From: CAIJXB01 sp964455905
GTDB lineage: Bacteria > Chlamydiota > Chlamydiia > Chlamydiales > Rhabdochlamydiaceae
Assembly (NCBI GenBank): GCA_964455905.1
Contig: CAYVYN010000004.1
Coordinates: forward strand, 124,001-188,000
Reading direction: 5' to 3'
DNA length: 64,000 bases
The notes beneath the pieces were generated by a model that was given only the letters and a program-made list of their open reading frames with translations, had not been told where the DNA came from and searched no databases. Every line of letters starts with the position of its first letter. Position 1 is the first letter of the stretch. The translations under genes were made by a program, and so were the position numbers. Of this stretch, positions 8,832 to 18,267 are shown piece by piece.

Positions 8832-9161
8832 ATGTCCCAAAATAAGAAGCTGTATGTAGGAAGTCTTCCTTACAGTCTTACAGAAGAAGAACTAAGAGAT
8901 TTTTTTGCTCCATTTGGAGAAGTTGTGTCTGCGCGAATCATTAACGATAAAATGACAGGAAAGTCCAAAGGTTTTGGCTTTGTTGAAATGGAATCTGAAG
9001 ACGCAGCCTTAAAAGCGATTGACGCAACTCACGGAGCGGAACTACACGGCAGAACACTTATTGTAAACATCGCTCACCCAGAGCAAAAAAAGACAGGTTT
9101 TGCTCCTCGCTCTGATCGCAGAAGAGAAAACAACAACAGCTGGCAAAAAAGCTATTCTTAA
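8832..9161 (+). CDS. RRM-domain RNA-binding protein
   Basis: 109 residues. A single RNA recognition motif covers residues about 5-82, with RNP2 (KLYVGSLPY) and RNP1 (KSKGFGFVEM), both with intact aromatic RNA-contacting residues. A short basic tail follows (SDRRRENNNSWQKS). Such small Rbp proteins occur in cyanobacteria and several other bacterial phyla, including Chlamydiota, and are often linked with cold shock or RNA chaperoning. The start at 8832 is preferred over the in-frame ATG at 8811 because AGGAG lies at 8822-8826, correctly spaced. A hairpin terminator follows, so the gene is monocistronic. The long leader suggests post-transcriptional control, as an inference. Confidence 0.9.
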   Translation: MSQNKKLYVGSLPYSLTEEELRDFFAPFGEVVSARIINDKMTGKSKGFGFVEMESEDAALKAIDATHGAELHGRTLIVNIAHPEQKKTGFAPRSDRRRENNNSWQKSYS

Positions 9162-9188
9162 TAGCCCCACCACCAGGTGACTTGTTCT

Positions 9189-9223
9189 AGCCGCAGGAAG
9201 CAGATTCCTGTGGCTTTTTTTTT
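9189..9223 (+). terminator. Intrinsic terminator after the RRM gene
   Basis: AGCCGCAGGAA (9189-9199), loop GCAGA, TTCCTGTGGCT (9205-9215) with one G-T pair, then a T run to 9223. Confidence 0.88.
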
Positions 9224-9562
9224 ACCATTACCCCAAACACCATTAAGATATTTTAACGTCAGCGCGCATAAAAACAACCCTTCCATTTCCACCAAACAAA
9301 ACCACTCATTAAAAATTAAATTCGCTCACCAACTAACGTCATTATTACAGCCAGACACAAAAAAATAATTATTTTAATTAAAAACACGCATGGTAGATTG
9401 AAATAAATAAAATGCGAACATTTACCATTAAGTTAAAAACAAAAAAAACACCGCATAATCCTTAGAGACTTACTCTTTTTCTTCAAAAAAAACGGTGATT
9501 ATTTTTTAAATTACTGCTTTTTTAAAAGGACAACCTCCCCCTAAAAGATCAAAAACAACCTA
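9224..9562. other. Gene-free A+T-rich spacer
   Basis: About 340 bp between the RRM terminator and the promoter of the cdsZ-like gene. The short open frames here have no ribosome site and low-complexity composition, and no tRNA or stable RNA fold was recognised. Confidence 0.5.
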
Positions 9563-9592
9563 TTGACTTTCATATTTTCCTTGCTGTTTATT
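9563..9592 (+). promoter_or_regulatory. Promoter for the cdsZ-like gene
   Basis: TTGACT (9563-9568, five of six) and TTTATT (9587-9592, four of six) with an 18-bp spacer. It is the only good match in the long spacer and leaves a leader of about 60 nt. Confidence 0.5.
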
Positions 9593-9659
9593 AAAAAACA
9601 GAGATAATGTTACCTAACTCTGTATTTTACATATTTTAAATCCAACTCGCGAGAAATCC

Positions 9660-10433
9660 ATGCAAGAAGCACTGAAAGTCATCATTGACATCCAAGAGCT
9701 GGACATGAAAATGATCCGTCTCATGAGGCTCAAAAAAGAGCGTCTAAAAGAACTAGAACAAATTGATTTACTCCGCAAAGAGCTGCAGCAGCAATCGACC
9801 GATAAAGAACTAGAAATCAAAGAGCTAGGCCAAACAATAGAGCAGCAAGAGCAAAGACTCCAAGAAATCATTGCAAAAATCAAAAAATTTGAAACTCAAC
9901 AGCTCAGCATAAAAAAAGCTGATGAATTCAATGCTCTAACTCTAGAAATGACCGCAGCCGAAAGAGAAAAAGTCACTCTAGAACAAAAAATATCCGACTT
10001 GGTAGATAAAAAAGTGGCTGAAGAAGAACTTTTGGATGCGATTAAAAAAAGCCTAATCTCTTCAGGAGAAACAAGCTCTACACTCGAGCAAGAGGTGAAT
10101 TCTAGTATTGTCATGATCAACGAAGAAGGAACTCGACTACAAACAGAACGAAACGCTTTAGCTTTGTCAGCTTCCCCAGAATTGATTCGTGTCTACGAAA
10201 GATTACTTAAAAACAAAAAAGACAGAGTTGTTGTAGCCATAGAAAACAGAACTTGCAGCGGTTGTCACATTACTCTGACAGCACAGCACGAAAACCTAGT
10301 TCGAAAAGGTGACAATTTAACTTTCTGCGAACACTGCTCAAGAATACACTTCTGGCCTCACGAAAACGAAAGTGAAGATGGAGAAGGTTCTGCAAGCAAG
10401 AAACGAAGACGTAGAAAAATAGCTAACGCTTAA
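9660..10433 (+). CDS. cdsZ: CT398/CdsZ-like coiled-coil zinc-ribbon protein
   Basis: 257 residues. Residues about 10-175 form a long coiled-coil hairpin rich in Glu, Lys, Leu and Gln. The C-terminal part carries a four-cysteine zinc ribbon (CSGCHITL and FCEHCSRIH) and ends in a basic tail (KKRRRRK). This arrangement matches chlamydial CT398, named CdsZ, reported to bind type III secretion components and sigma-54, and the broader C4-type zinc-ribbon family. It is followed within 15 bp by the RNase P RNA gene on the same strand, so the two may be cotranscribed. It has its own promoter at 9563. Family membership is firm; the type III role is carried over from Chlamydia. Confidence 0.82.
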   Translation: MQEALKVIIDIQELDMKMIRLMRLKKERLKELEQIDLLRKELQQQSTDKELEIKELGQTIEQQEQRLQEIIAKIKKFETQQLSIKKADEFNALTLEMTAAEREKVTLEQKISDLVDKKVAEEELLDAIKKSLISSGETSSTLEQEVNSSIVMINEEGTRLQTERNALALSASPELIRVYERLLKNKKDRVVVAIENRTCSGCHITLTAQHENLVRKGDNLTFCEHCSRIHFWPHENESEDGEGSASKKRRRRKIANA

Positions 10434-10443
10434 AAAAAATTCC

Positions 10444-10817
10444 TAAAAGGGAAAGCAGGCAATCGCTGCCTTTTACAAAAAAGGGAGAGGAAAGTCTGGA
10501 CTTCATAGGAGCAGATACCGGTGAAAGACCGGGGGCCGTAAGGCTACGGAAAGTGTAACAGAAAACAAACCGCTTCTTAGATCTTGAAAAAGAAACAAGA
10601 AGACAGGATGAAAATAGAAGCTTTAAGAGCTTTTCCTGGTGTAGAGATACACCTTGCTACAAACCCTATCTGAAGCAAGAATACAAGAGCCAATCAATCC
10701 TGCTCCGGACGGCTCTTAAAAATCGCATGAGGAACTTGGCAACAAGTACCCTAGAAGAATGATTGCCAACTGCTTGCATAAAGCACGAACAAAATCCGGC
10801 TTACAGCTTCCCCTTTT
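10444..10817 (+). ncRNA. rnpB: RNase P RNA
   Basis: The conserved core elements appear in order: GAGGAAAGTCTGGAC near 10486, GTGAAAGACCGGGGG near 10521, ACAGAAAACAAACCGC near 10558 and, at the 3' end, AAAATCCGGCTTACA near 10793. The ends (AAAAGGGAAAGC and GCTTCCCCTTTT) can pair as helix P1, giving about 374 nt, the normal size. This is the catalytic RNA that matures tRNA 5' ends. It lies directly after the cdsZ-like gene and faces xerC. The exact ends are estimated from P1 pairing. Confidence 0.92.
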
Positions 10818-10827
10818 ATTTTTACAC

Positions 10828-11766
10828 CTAGGACTCTTTTTCTAAGATAGCTCTTGGGTGGGCTTTTTGATAGACGTCTTTTTTTAGCCTAGACGACACA
10901 TGCGTATAAATGGTCGTAGTCGCTAAAGAGCTATGACCTAAGATAAGCTGAATCGTCTTAAGATCCATTCCATTTTCCAACCAGTGCGTGGCTATAGTAT
11001 GACGAATAGTATGAGGAGTAATCCTTTCAACAAGGCCACTTGCTACTAAATATTCTTTAAAATTCCTATCAATTGACCTGGCAGAAAGCCTTTTTCCCCA
11101 CTTATTTAAAAAAACAGCATTAGAATCTTTTTCGGCTTCATGCTCCTTACTGTCTAAAAATCGATCCGGCCTTTCTAAATAAAGAGATATCCACTGGGAG
11201 GCCGTTTTTGTAATAGGAACCACTCTTTCTTTTTTTCCTTTTCCAAGAACCCTAACTCTACATTCTTTTAAATCAATACGAGATCTATCCAAAGAGACAA
11301 GCTCACTAATACGAAGACCGCTACTATAAAAAAGCTCCATAATACATCTATCACGCAGCCCCAAATAAGAATCTACATCAGGCTGAGAAAACAGCCTCTC
11401 GACCTGAGCATAAGCAATAGAAGTTGGTATACTTTTTTCAAGCTTAGGGCTCTCTACATCTTCAACAGGATTCACAGAAATCACACCCTGCTTTAAAAGA
11501 TACAGAAAAAATGATCTTAAAGAAGATAGCCTCCTTAAAACTGTTCTTTTCTTTTTTACATTTACATGTAAATCTGCCAAATAGGCCCTAATTACTCTTT
11601 TATTTATATCTTTAAAAGACCAATTTTCTTTCTCAAAAAAACTGCTCGTAAATTCCGCAAATCGGTCTAAGTCTAATCCATAACTTCTTAAGGTATGCGT
11701 TGAAAAATTTTTAACGACCTTCAGGTGCTGTAAAAACGTCTCTTTTTGACAAATAAATTCTTCCAT
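10828..11766 (-). CDS. xerC: Site-specific tyrosine recombinase XerC
   Basis: 312 residues with the N-terminal SAM-like core-binding domain (FLQHLKVVKNFSTHTLRSY) and the C-terminal catalytic domain. The catalytic residues are visible: Arg in SGLRISELVS, Lys in GKGKKERVVPI, HxxR in TPHTIRHTIATHWL, His in LGHSSLATT and the nucleophilic Tyr in IYTHVS. XerC works with XerD at dif sites to resolve chromosome dimers. Length is normal. It is divergent from the ABC-F gene, as xerC and yjjK are neighbours in C. trachomatis, which favours XerC over a phage integrase. No attachment site or phage genes are nearby. Confidence 0.9.
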   Translation of the reverse strand: MEEFICQKETFLQHLKVVKNFSTHTLRSYGLDLDRFAEFTSSFFEKENWSFKDINKRVIRAYLADLHVNVKKKRTVLRRLSSLRSFFLYLLKQGVISVNPVEDVESPKLEKSIPTSIAYAQVERLFSQPDVDSYLGLRDRCIMELFYSSGLRISELVSLDRSRIDLKECRVRVLGKGKKERVVPITKTASQWISLYLERPDRFLDSKEHEAEKDSNAVFLNKWGKRLSARSIDRNFKEYLVASGLVERITPHTIRHTIATHWLENGMDLKTIQLILGHSSLATTTIYTHVSSRLKKDVYQKAHPRAILEKES

Positions 11767-11846
11767 GCATTTCCTCTAAACTTTGCTTGCCGAGCTTTTC
11801 TTCTTATGGTAAAATCATCTGTAATTTTTCAAAAGAAGTAAAAATC

Positions 11847-13430
11847 ATGATTACATTATCTAACGTTTCTAAAAAAATCGGATCACGCGTCTTATTTGAC
11901 GGAGTACAAGCTACATTTAGCGCTGGTTGCCGCTACGGCCTTACAGGACCTAATGGAGCTGGAAAATCAACCCTTCTTAAAATTGTGATGGGATTAGAAG
12001 AGCCTACTAGCGGAACAGTAAGTCTACCCAATAAAGTAGGTTATCTTAGACAAAATATTGAAGACTTTAGAGAAAACAAACTAGTCGATGTAGTGATCAT
12101 GGGAAATCCCCGTCTTTGGAATACCTTACTAGAAAGAGATGCTCTTTATGAACAAGAAATGACCGATGCCGTAGGTATTCGCCTCGGGGAAATGGAAGAA
12201 ATCATCAGTGAAGAAGATGGATATAGCGCAGAATCTGACGCAGAAATGCTTTTATCTGGTATGGGTATCCCTGCAGAATTACACTATAGCCCGATGCACA
12301 CAATCCCGACAGATAGACAATTTCGAGTTATGCTTTGCCAAGCTCTTTTTGGAAACCCCGACGCTCTTATTCTAGATGAACCTACAAACCACCTAGACCT
12401 TGAATCGATTCGCTGGCTAGAAACTTTTTTACATGAATATAAAGGAGTTCTTGTTGTCGTCAGCCATGATAGACACTTTTTAAATGCCGTAACAAATCGT
12501 ATTGCCGATATTGACTATGAAACTCTTATTATCTATCCGGGCAACTACGATGAGATGTTAGTGACTAAAACCTCCATTAGAGAGCGCACGGAAGATGAAA
12601 ATAAATCGAAAGAAAAAAAAGTTGCTCAGCTGAAGGAATTCGTTTCAAAGTTTGGAGCGGGAACACGTGCAAGCCAGGTACAATCTCGAATTAGAGAAAT
12701 AGATAGACTTCAACCGCAAGAATTAAAACAATCTAACATCCAGCGTCCTTACATTCGCTTCTATCCCCCTGAAAAAGCTTCTGGGCAAATTGTATTTAAA
12801 GTAAACCAAGTGAATAAATCTTACGATTCAAATGCTGTTATCAAAAACCTTAATTTGGAAATTGCTCGAGGAGAAAAAGTAGCTGTCATAGGAAATAACG
12901 GGCAGGGAAAAACTACGCTACTCAAACTACTTGCTGGCGTTCTAACCCCAGATGGCGGAATCATTGAACCTGGACATCAAGTACAAATTGGATACTTCCC
13001 TCAAAACCACCAAGAGTGTATTGATAAAAAAAGCTCAGAAACAGCTTTTGAGTGGTTAAAAAAACAAAAACTAGGCACCTACGACCAAGAAGTACGAAGT
13101 ATTTTAGGAAAAATGCTTTTTTCTGGAGATGATGCTTTTAAAGCAGTTTCCCATCTTTCTGGAGGAGAAACTGCAAGACTCCTTATTGGGAAAATGATGC
13201 TTTGTAACTATAATGTTCTTATCTTGGATGAACCAAACAACCACCTTGACCTAGAAGCCGTTTCAGCTCTTTCCTGGGCATTAGAAGACTTTAAAGGGAC
13301 TGTCCTTTTTGCATCTCATGATAGGGATTTAATCCAAAAATCCTCGACAAGATTAATTGCTTTTGAAGAAAACAAGATACGTCTTTTTGATGGAAAACTA
13401 GATGAATACCTAGCTACAGTAAAAAAATAA
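11847..13430 (+). CDS. ABC-F family ATPase, YbiT-like
   Basis: 527 residues with two ABC domains and no membrane segment. The first has Walker A TGPNGAGKST and Walker B ALILDEPTNHLDLE; the second has IGNNGQGKTT, signature LSGGETARL and LILDEPNNHLDLE. Between them lies a linker (the P-site tRNA interaction motif region) with MLVTKTSIRERTEDENK. Details such as MGIPAELHYSPM and DIDYETLIIYPGNYDEM match the YbiT subgroup. ABC-F proteins act on ribosomes to relieve stalled states. In the first domain the signature motif is degenerate (TDRQFRVMLCQALF). The ATG at 11847 is chosen because the upstream extension does not belong to the family. The SpoU gene follows after 3 bp, so they form an operon. 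Confidence 0.88.
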   Translation: MITLSNVSKKIGSRVLFDGVQATFSAGCRYGLTGPNGAGKSTLLKIVMGLEEPTSGTVSLPNKVGYLRQNIEDFRENKLVDVVIMGNPRLWNTLLERDALYEQEMTDAVGIRLGEMEEIISEEDGYSAESDAEMLLSGMGIPAELHYSPMHTIPTDRQFRVMLCQALFGNPDALILDEPTNHLDLESIRWLETFLHEYKGVLVVVSHDRHFLNAVTNRIADIDYETLIIYPGNYDEMLVTKTSIRERTEDENKSKEKKVAQLKEFVSKFGAGTRASQVQSRIREIDRLQPQELKQSNIQRPYIRFYPPEKASGQIVFKVNQVNKSYDSNAVIKNLNLEIARGEKVAVIGNNGQGKTTLLKLLAGVLTPDGGIIEPGHQVQIGYFPQNHQECIDKKSSETAFEWLKKQKLGTYDQEVRSILGKMLFSGDDAFKAVSHLSGGETARLLIGKMMLCNYNVLILDEPNNHLDLEAVSALSWALEDFKGTVLFASHDRDLIQKSSTRLIAFEENKIRLFDGKLDEYLATVKK

Positions 13431-13433
13431 GAC

Positions 13434-14147
13434 ATGAGCTTTACAAAAAGAAAGTTTTTAAGCTTACCTAGTAAAGCTCAATCTAAACAAGCTAGCTCGA
13501 TTCTTAAAGCCATTTTCTTTGGGGATCGAGAAAAAATCCCTCTTTATAGAAACTTAGAACTGTGGCTTAATCTACCTCCTGTCGCCTTAGAAAGCCATGA
13601 AGATGTAAGCTACAGATTTCACATGCACCTAGAAAAAGCAGAGCTTTCTCAAAAAGAGCATTTTCTCCTGCATATAAAAAAACAAGATTCTCCGAGCTCC
13701 ACCGCCTTTTTACCGATTGCCATCTACCTTTGTTCTCTACGCTCGGCCTTTAATGTAGGAAGTATTTTAAGAACTACAGAAGCATTTCGACTAGGCTCTG
13801 TCTATTTTTCAGAAAAAACACCCACTTCAGAAAATCCCAAGGTACAAAAAGCTTCGATGGGCACATACGCCCTAGTTCCTCAAATAAACAACGCCGACAT
13901 CTCAACCTTGCCAAGACCCTGGATAGCCTTGGAAACAGCCACTCCATCTACACAGCTTTCTAATTTTACTTTTCCTACTTCGTTCACTCTTATTCTTGGG
14001 AATGAAGAATTTGGAATCCCTAAAGACTTACTAGAAAAATGTGATACGATTCTAGAAATACCTCTTCAAGGAGCTAAAAACTCTCTAAACGTGGCATCTG
14101 CGTTTGCTATTGTTGGAAATCAAATAAGAAACCAGCTCACGTCCTAA
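13434..14147 (+). CDS. SpoU/TrmH family RNA 2'-O-methyltransferase
   Basis: 237 residues. The C-terminal 140 residues form a SPOUT domain with motif 1 (FNVGSILRTTEAFR), motif 2 (TLILGNEEFGIP) and motif 3 (IPLQGAKNSLNVASAFAI), including the catalytic Arg and the trefoil-knot SAM pocket. The N-terminal 90 residues are poorly conserved and may select the RNA. Enzymes of this family methylate ribose in tRNA (TrmH) or 23S rRNA (RlmB); which one cannot be decided here. It starts 3 bp after the ABC-F gene stop and is probably cotranscribed, placing two ribosome/RNA functions together. Confidence 0.85.
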   Translation: MSFTKRKFLSLPSKAQSKQASSILKAIFFGDREKIPLYRNLELWLNLPPVALESHEDVSYRFHMHLEKAELSQKEHFLLHIKKQDSPSSTAFLPIAIYLCSLRSAFNVGSILRTTEAFRLGSVYFSEKTPTSENPKVQKASMGTYALVPQINNADISTLPRPWIALETATPSTQLSNFTFPTSFTLILGNEEFGIPKDLLEKCDTILEIPLQGAKNSLNVASAFAIVGNQIRNQLTS

Positions 14148-14279
14148 GAATTTTCCTAAGAAAAAATCCTATTGCACACCTCTATCAACAAAGACAACAT
14201 TAAAAAAAACAAAAAAAACATTTAATCAAAACAAATAAAAAGGTACTTTAATATTAAAGCAAATTAAATAAGAAAAGCT

Positions 14280-17132
14280 ATGACTACAGGACCTATTTCA
14301 TCCAATCCCACATCTCTTGACGAGCAATCTTGCCTTGAAACGATAAAAAACAGTTCCGCTGAAATCATAAAAACGGCGCTTAAAGCCGTTACATCCATAG
14401 AAGACGGTGCTTTAGATGAAAAATCTCTTAATGGAAGAGTTCAACAAAAAACGCACTACCCCACTGTGATCGATACGCTCCTTCTTAAAATACACAGCTT
14501 TACGGAAATTGCAGCAGCCTCTGGATTTGAAGGTCCAAGTGAATATTGAGTCAAAGAATTAGAGCAGTCCTTATGGGATAACGTTCCTTTAGTTCTCGGA
14601 GAAAATACAGACTGGATTACTCGACTTACTAGTCCCACAACACTCCATAGTATAGATGAACCTTTAGATGTAAGCACCTTTTCTAATTTATCTACATTTA
14701 TGAGCAACCGTTTGGAAGGAGCAGAAAATATAGAAAAAGCTATGGAACTTGGATATCTTCCAAACGATCAGGAAGGTGATAGCCAAAAAACCTTAGAAAA
14801 AAAAGCAGCGGATAGAAATGCGTGGCCAGAAAAATTTAATAGCTGGAAAGCTAATATTGAAAGGTTTATCCACGAACTCAAGCAAAATAAAGAAAGGCAA
14901 CTATTTTCTAAAGACCCAGCAGAAAGAGCTAATCAGTACTTACGATTTGCTGACAATTTCCATAAAGCTCTTTTAGTCCTATCCAAAGAAGAGGGGGACT
15001 ACGACTTTTATGATAAAGCAATCCCATACATGTTGGGCCACTGTAAAGCAGCTTGGGACGCAACCGCATCTCAGCTAGAAAACCGAACAAATCCCCAAGA
15101 AAGCAATGGTGACCTTTTCTCTACAGGAGCTCAAATCACTAAAAGGCTGCGCAAAGACGTTTTAATAAATAGAGTGTTACCTGCTGCCATACGATGCTTT
15201 AATCCCACTTTAAATGAAGATATGATTTCTGCACTCACTTCTGATGTTCATTACCAAAAAGTTTTAATACAATGGGCAAATGAAAAATATCATTTAGGTT
15301 TTTCCTCTTTTGAATTAGGAGAAAAGGAACCTTTACTAGACTTTCTTTCGCCTCATTTAGAAGCCGTTGCCCCAGCTCTTATGGCAAAATTTTACAATCC
15401 TACTGCGGTCATAGAAGAATTCAAACAATTTTATGGAACTTTGGATGAAGTAGGAAAACAAGCTATACTAGGCCCTCTACTAGAAATTTATCAAGATACT
15501 CTTTCAACTGATCCTACGCTTTATATAGATACAGGGGATGACTTACGAGCTCTTTATAAGTCGCTAGCAGAAACAGAAAATATAGATATTTTTGAGAAGT
15601 ACTCGGCAAGACTTAAAGAGATACGTTATCAGTTTCTAGAAAAAGGAATTCCTCCCCCCTTCAACGCAAAAACAGCTAAAGAATCCTGCCTTGCTCAACT
15701 TAAAAGTTCGAGCCTTGCCCGTGCTTCAGGTAAAAACAACTGGAAAGAAGAATTAACTAAGCTTCTTTCGAAAAAAGCAATTACCCCTGCTCAAAAAAAA
15801 GACCTAGACGCTTTAATTCTTGCGTATGAGTCTTCAGATAGCGAAGAATCCAAAACAAATTGGATGCAGACTCAAAAGCTTAGAATCCAAGAAGTCTTAG
15901 CTAACTTAGATACTCGAATTGTTTTAGAAAATGTTCGCCTTTTAAAAAAGCACTGCGAAACACCAAAACAAACTCTGACTACATTTGGAGCAGCTTTTCT
16001 TGGATCTTTTAGCAAAGTGCTCAAACCTTTTTTAGATCAAGGCGCCGACGTTCCCTCTCGGATAATAAACCAAATGGCCGAGGCTCCTCTTCCTTGTAAA
16101 CTTTTAAGTAATCTTTCAGAAAAACTGTTAAGAGACCCTGGTCTTTACCTTATTTTACCAGAGTCCCTAAAAAACTCTTCAGAAATACAAGATTTGGTTG
16201 CAAAGCAACCTTATATTGGATGTGGAGTCTCCCAAAAAGAATACGAAGAAGTTTTCATCAAAATCAATCAAGATCCATTAGTATTTGATCATTTAAGCAA
16301 AGCTTTTCTGAAAGATAGGACTATTGTTCTTGCTGGAGTAAAAAAAACTGGAATAGCTTTGAAGTATGCTGCAGAGCACTTAAAAAAAGATCGAGAAATT
16401 GTTTTAACTGCTGTGAGAAATTGCGGATCAGCTTTGCAGGATGTAGACGAATCACTTAAAAACGATCGAGAAATTGTTTTAGCTGCAGTTACTCAAAATC
16501 CTTCAGCTTTAAACTATGCTAGCGCTGAGTTTAAAAATGATCGAGAGCTTGTTTTACAAGCTGTAAGTCGGAATGGCAATGTTTTAGAATGTGTTAGTGA
16601 GCGCCTTAAAAATGATAAAGAAATTGTTTTAACTGCTATAAAACAAAATGGCAGCGCTTTGCGATATGCTAGTGCCTCTCTTAAAAACGACGAAGACGTT
16701 CTTTTAGCAGCTGTCAGTCAAAATGGCCTTGCATTACATCTTATTGATTTGCGTTATCCAGTTAAAAATTTGGCAAACTTCTTTTTTCCATTTTTATCTT
16801 CTAAAATTACTAAACGTATAGTTTTAGCTGCAGTTAGAGAAAATGGATTAGCTTTGCAATATGCAACCGATTCCCTTAAAAATGATAAAGAAATTGTTTT
16901 GGCTGCTGTAAGGCAAAAGGGAGGTAGTTTAAAATTCGCAAGGTACCAAAACGAAGAAATCGTTTTAGCTGCAGTTACTCAAAACGGACTCTCTTTAGAA
17001 CATGCAAATTATTTTCTTAAAGACAATCGAAACATAGTACTTGCCGCAATAAAACAAAACAAACAAGCGATCAAGTATGCAAGCGAGTCGCTTCAAAAAA
17101 GCGTCTCTATTATCGCGGCAGCGGAAGAATAA
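14280..17132 (+). pseudogene. DUF4116-repeat protein gene interrupted by an in-frame TGA
   Basis: The same reading frame runs from ATG 14280 to TAA 17132 (950 codons) with a single interruption, TGA at 14547-14549. The 150 bp after the stop translate cleanly (VKELEQSLWDNVPLVLGENT and on) into the frame containing ATG 14700, which has no ribosome site, so the two parts are one gene. The long middle region is helical and unrecognised. The C-terminal 270 residues hold about ten 25-residue DUF4116 repeats (consensus LKNDREIVLAAVxQNGxALxYAS), a domain common in amoeba-associated bacteria and chlamydiae. It may be a nonsense-mutated gene, a read-through case or a sequence error. Translation from 14700 would give 810 residues. 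The function of DUF4116 is unknown; an effector role is speculative. Confidence 0.75.
16300..17110 (+). repeat. Tandem 75-bp coding repeats (DUF4116 units)
   Basis: About ten imperfect units, each coding for 25 residues. The core AAAAATGATCGAGAAATTGT is well kept between neighbouring units, for example near 16458, 16533, 16608 and 16877, which points to fairly recent unit duplication. A non-repeat insertion interrupts the array near 16740-16800. Confidence 0.8.
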
Positions 17133-17133
17133 A

Positions 17134-18003
17134 TTAGTCTATCCCAACTCTTTTACACAGATATTCTCTTGGGGTAAGTCTCTCCTCTGGAGAAAACACA
17201 AACATTTTCTTTATTAATTCTTTTAACGGATTTTTACCAAGTATAGCATCTAACTTCTTAACTTTATTAGAAACTAAAAAAGACCTAGATTCCGAAACTC
17301 GCTGTTGAATGGGTAAGGCAGCACTACTAACCATCTTTTCAGATACACCATCACTAAGAACATATTCTTGTAAAGCCAACAATGAATACTCCTTGGTTTG
17401 AGGAAAAAGGACTTTACCTTGAATCATTTCGACTATAACACAAGCAAGACTCCACATATCAATAGCCTGTGTATAAACAAGTTCTAAGATCACTTCGGGA
17501 CTTCTATACCAAACCGTTTGAATAGGATGCACAGTTCCGACATCTCCCCGAATTGCAAGACCAAAATCAGTAACTTTTACCAGCCTAGATCTATTAAAAA
17601 GAAGAATATTCTCAGGTTTAATGTCTCCGTGAATAATTCTTTTTTCTTTAAAAAAAAGAAGAGCTTCCACAATTTGATCCGTTATCTTTATTATCTTTGC
17701 TAAAGAAAGAGTACCTTTAATCCTGCAGTACTCTAAAAGATTCCTTTCTGCTAAACCAAAGGTCAATCCTAATAGATTTATCTCATCCCTAACAGGCCCA
17801 AAATACTCAACTACATTAGGATGTCCCCCACAAGATTTTATATAATTCAATACTAAATGTTCCGTAACAAACTCTATGCGAGGTCTATTCTTGAAAAGCT
17901 TGATCGCATAATCTCGATGAGACGACCTCACAGAATAAACTACTCCAAAGGATCCCTCTCCTAACATAAGGCTTATATGATCTGTAAATAAAGGAACATG
18001 CAT
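17134..18003 (-). CDS. Eukaryote-like Ser/Thr protein kinase, DYRK/HIPK-like
   Basis: 289 residues, almost entirely a kinase domain and with no membrane segment. Visible elements are the glycine-rich loop LGEGSFGVVY, the VAIK-type lysine (YAIKLF), catalytic loop IIHGDIKPENILL, DFG (VTDFGLAIRG), activation segment end VWYRSPEVIL and AIDMWSLACVIVEM. The HGD in place of HRD together with WYRSPEVIL and IDMWSL resembles eukaryotic CMGC kinases of the DYRK/HIPK type rather than bacterial PknB-like kinases. It is convergent with the DUF4116 gene (2 bp apart). A host-directed effector or acquisition from a eukaryote is inferred, not shown; no secretion signal could be recognised. Confidence 0.82.
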   Translation of the reverse strand: MHVPLFTDHISLMLGEGSFGVVYSVRSSHRDYAIKLFKNRPRIEFVTEHLVLNYIKSCGGHPNVVEYFGPVRDEINLLGLTFGLAERNLLEYCRIKGTLSLAKIIKITDQIVEALLFFKEKRIIHGDIKPENILLFNRSRLVKVTDFGLAIRGDVGTVHPIQTVWYRSPEVILELVYTQAIDMWSLACVIVEMIQGKVLFPQTKEYSLLALQEYVLSDGVSEKMVSSAALPIQQRVSESRSFLVSNKVKKLDAILGKNPLKELIKKMFVFSPEERLTPREYLCKRVGID

Positions 18004-18267
18004 ACTAATTCTCCAAACAAAATAGGCTGTGAGCTAAAAGATATAACGATATTCAGAAGATAGCCAGTTCAAAAGTTAAAACACAAATACATCTTTTACA
18101 ACAACTCATCGATAAAAGCGATTACTCGTTTTGAAAAGAGAACTATAAGGCGCTAGGGAATATTCTGCTTTCTACTACTAGAGAGCTATTTTTCATTTTA
18201 AACATCTTAAAATAAGAGAGTAAGTAAAAAAGACTCTTCATCCCTAACAACTTTTAAAAGATATTCT

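Noticed and set aside
9177..9368. 63-codon frame after the RRM gene
   Set aside because: It starts inside the terminator hairpin and has low-complexity sequence without a ribosome site.
10828..11766. Phage or island integrase
   Set aside because: The sequence and neighbours are those of housekeeping XerC; no attachment repeats or phage genes are near, and the adjacent RNA gene is rnpB, not a tRNA target.
14547..14549. UGA read as tryptophan throughout the genome
   Set aside because: Other genes in the window (5030, 18268, 38630) end with TGA at natural positions, and TGG is used normally for Trp.
16300..17110. CRISPR-like direct repeats
   Set aside because: The 75-bp periodic repeats are in frame, imperfect and code for DUF4116 units; there are no unique spacers between identical repeats.
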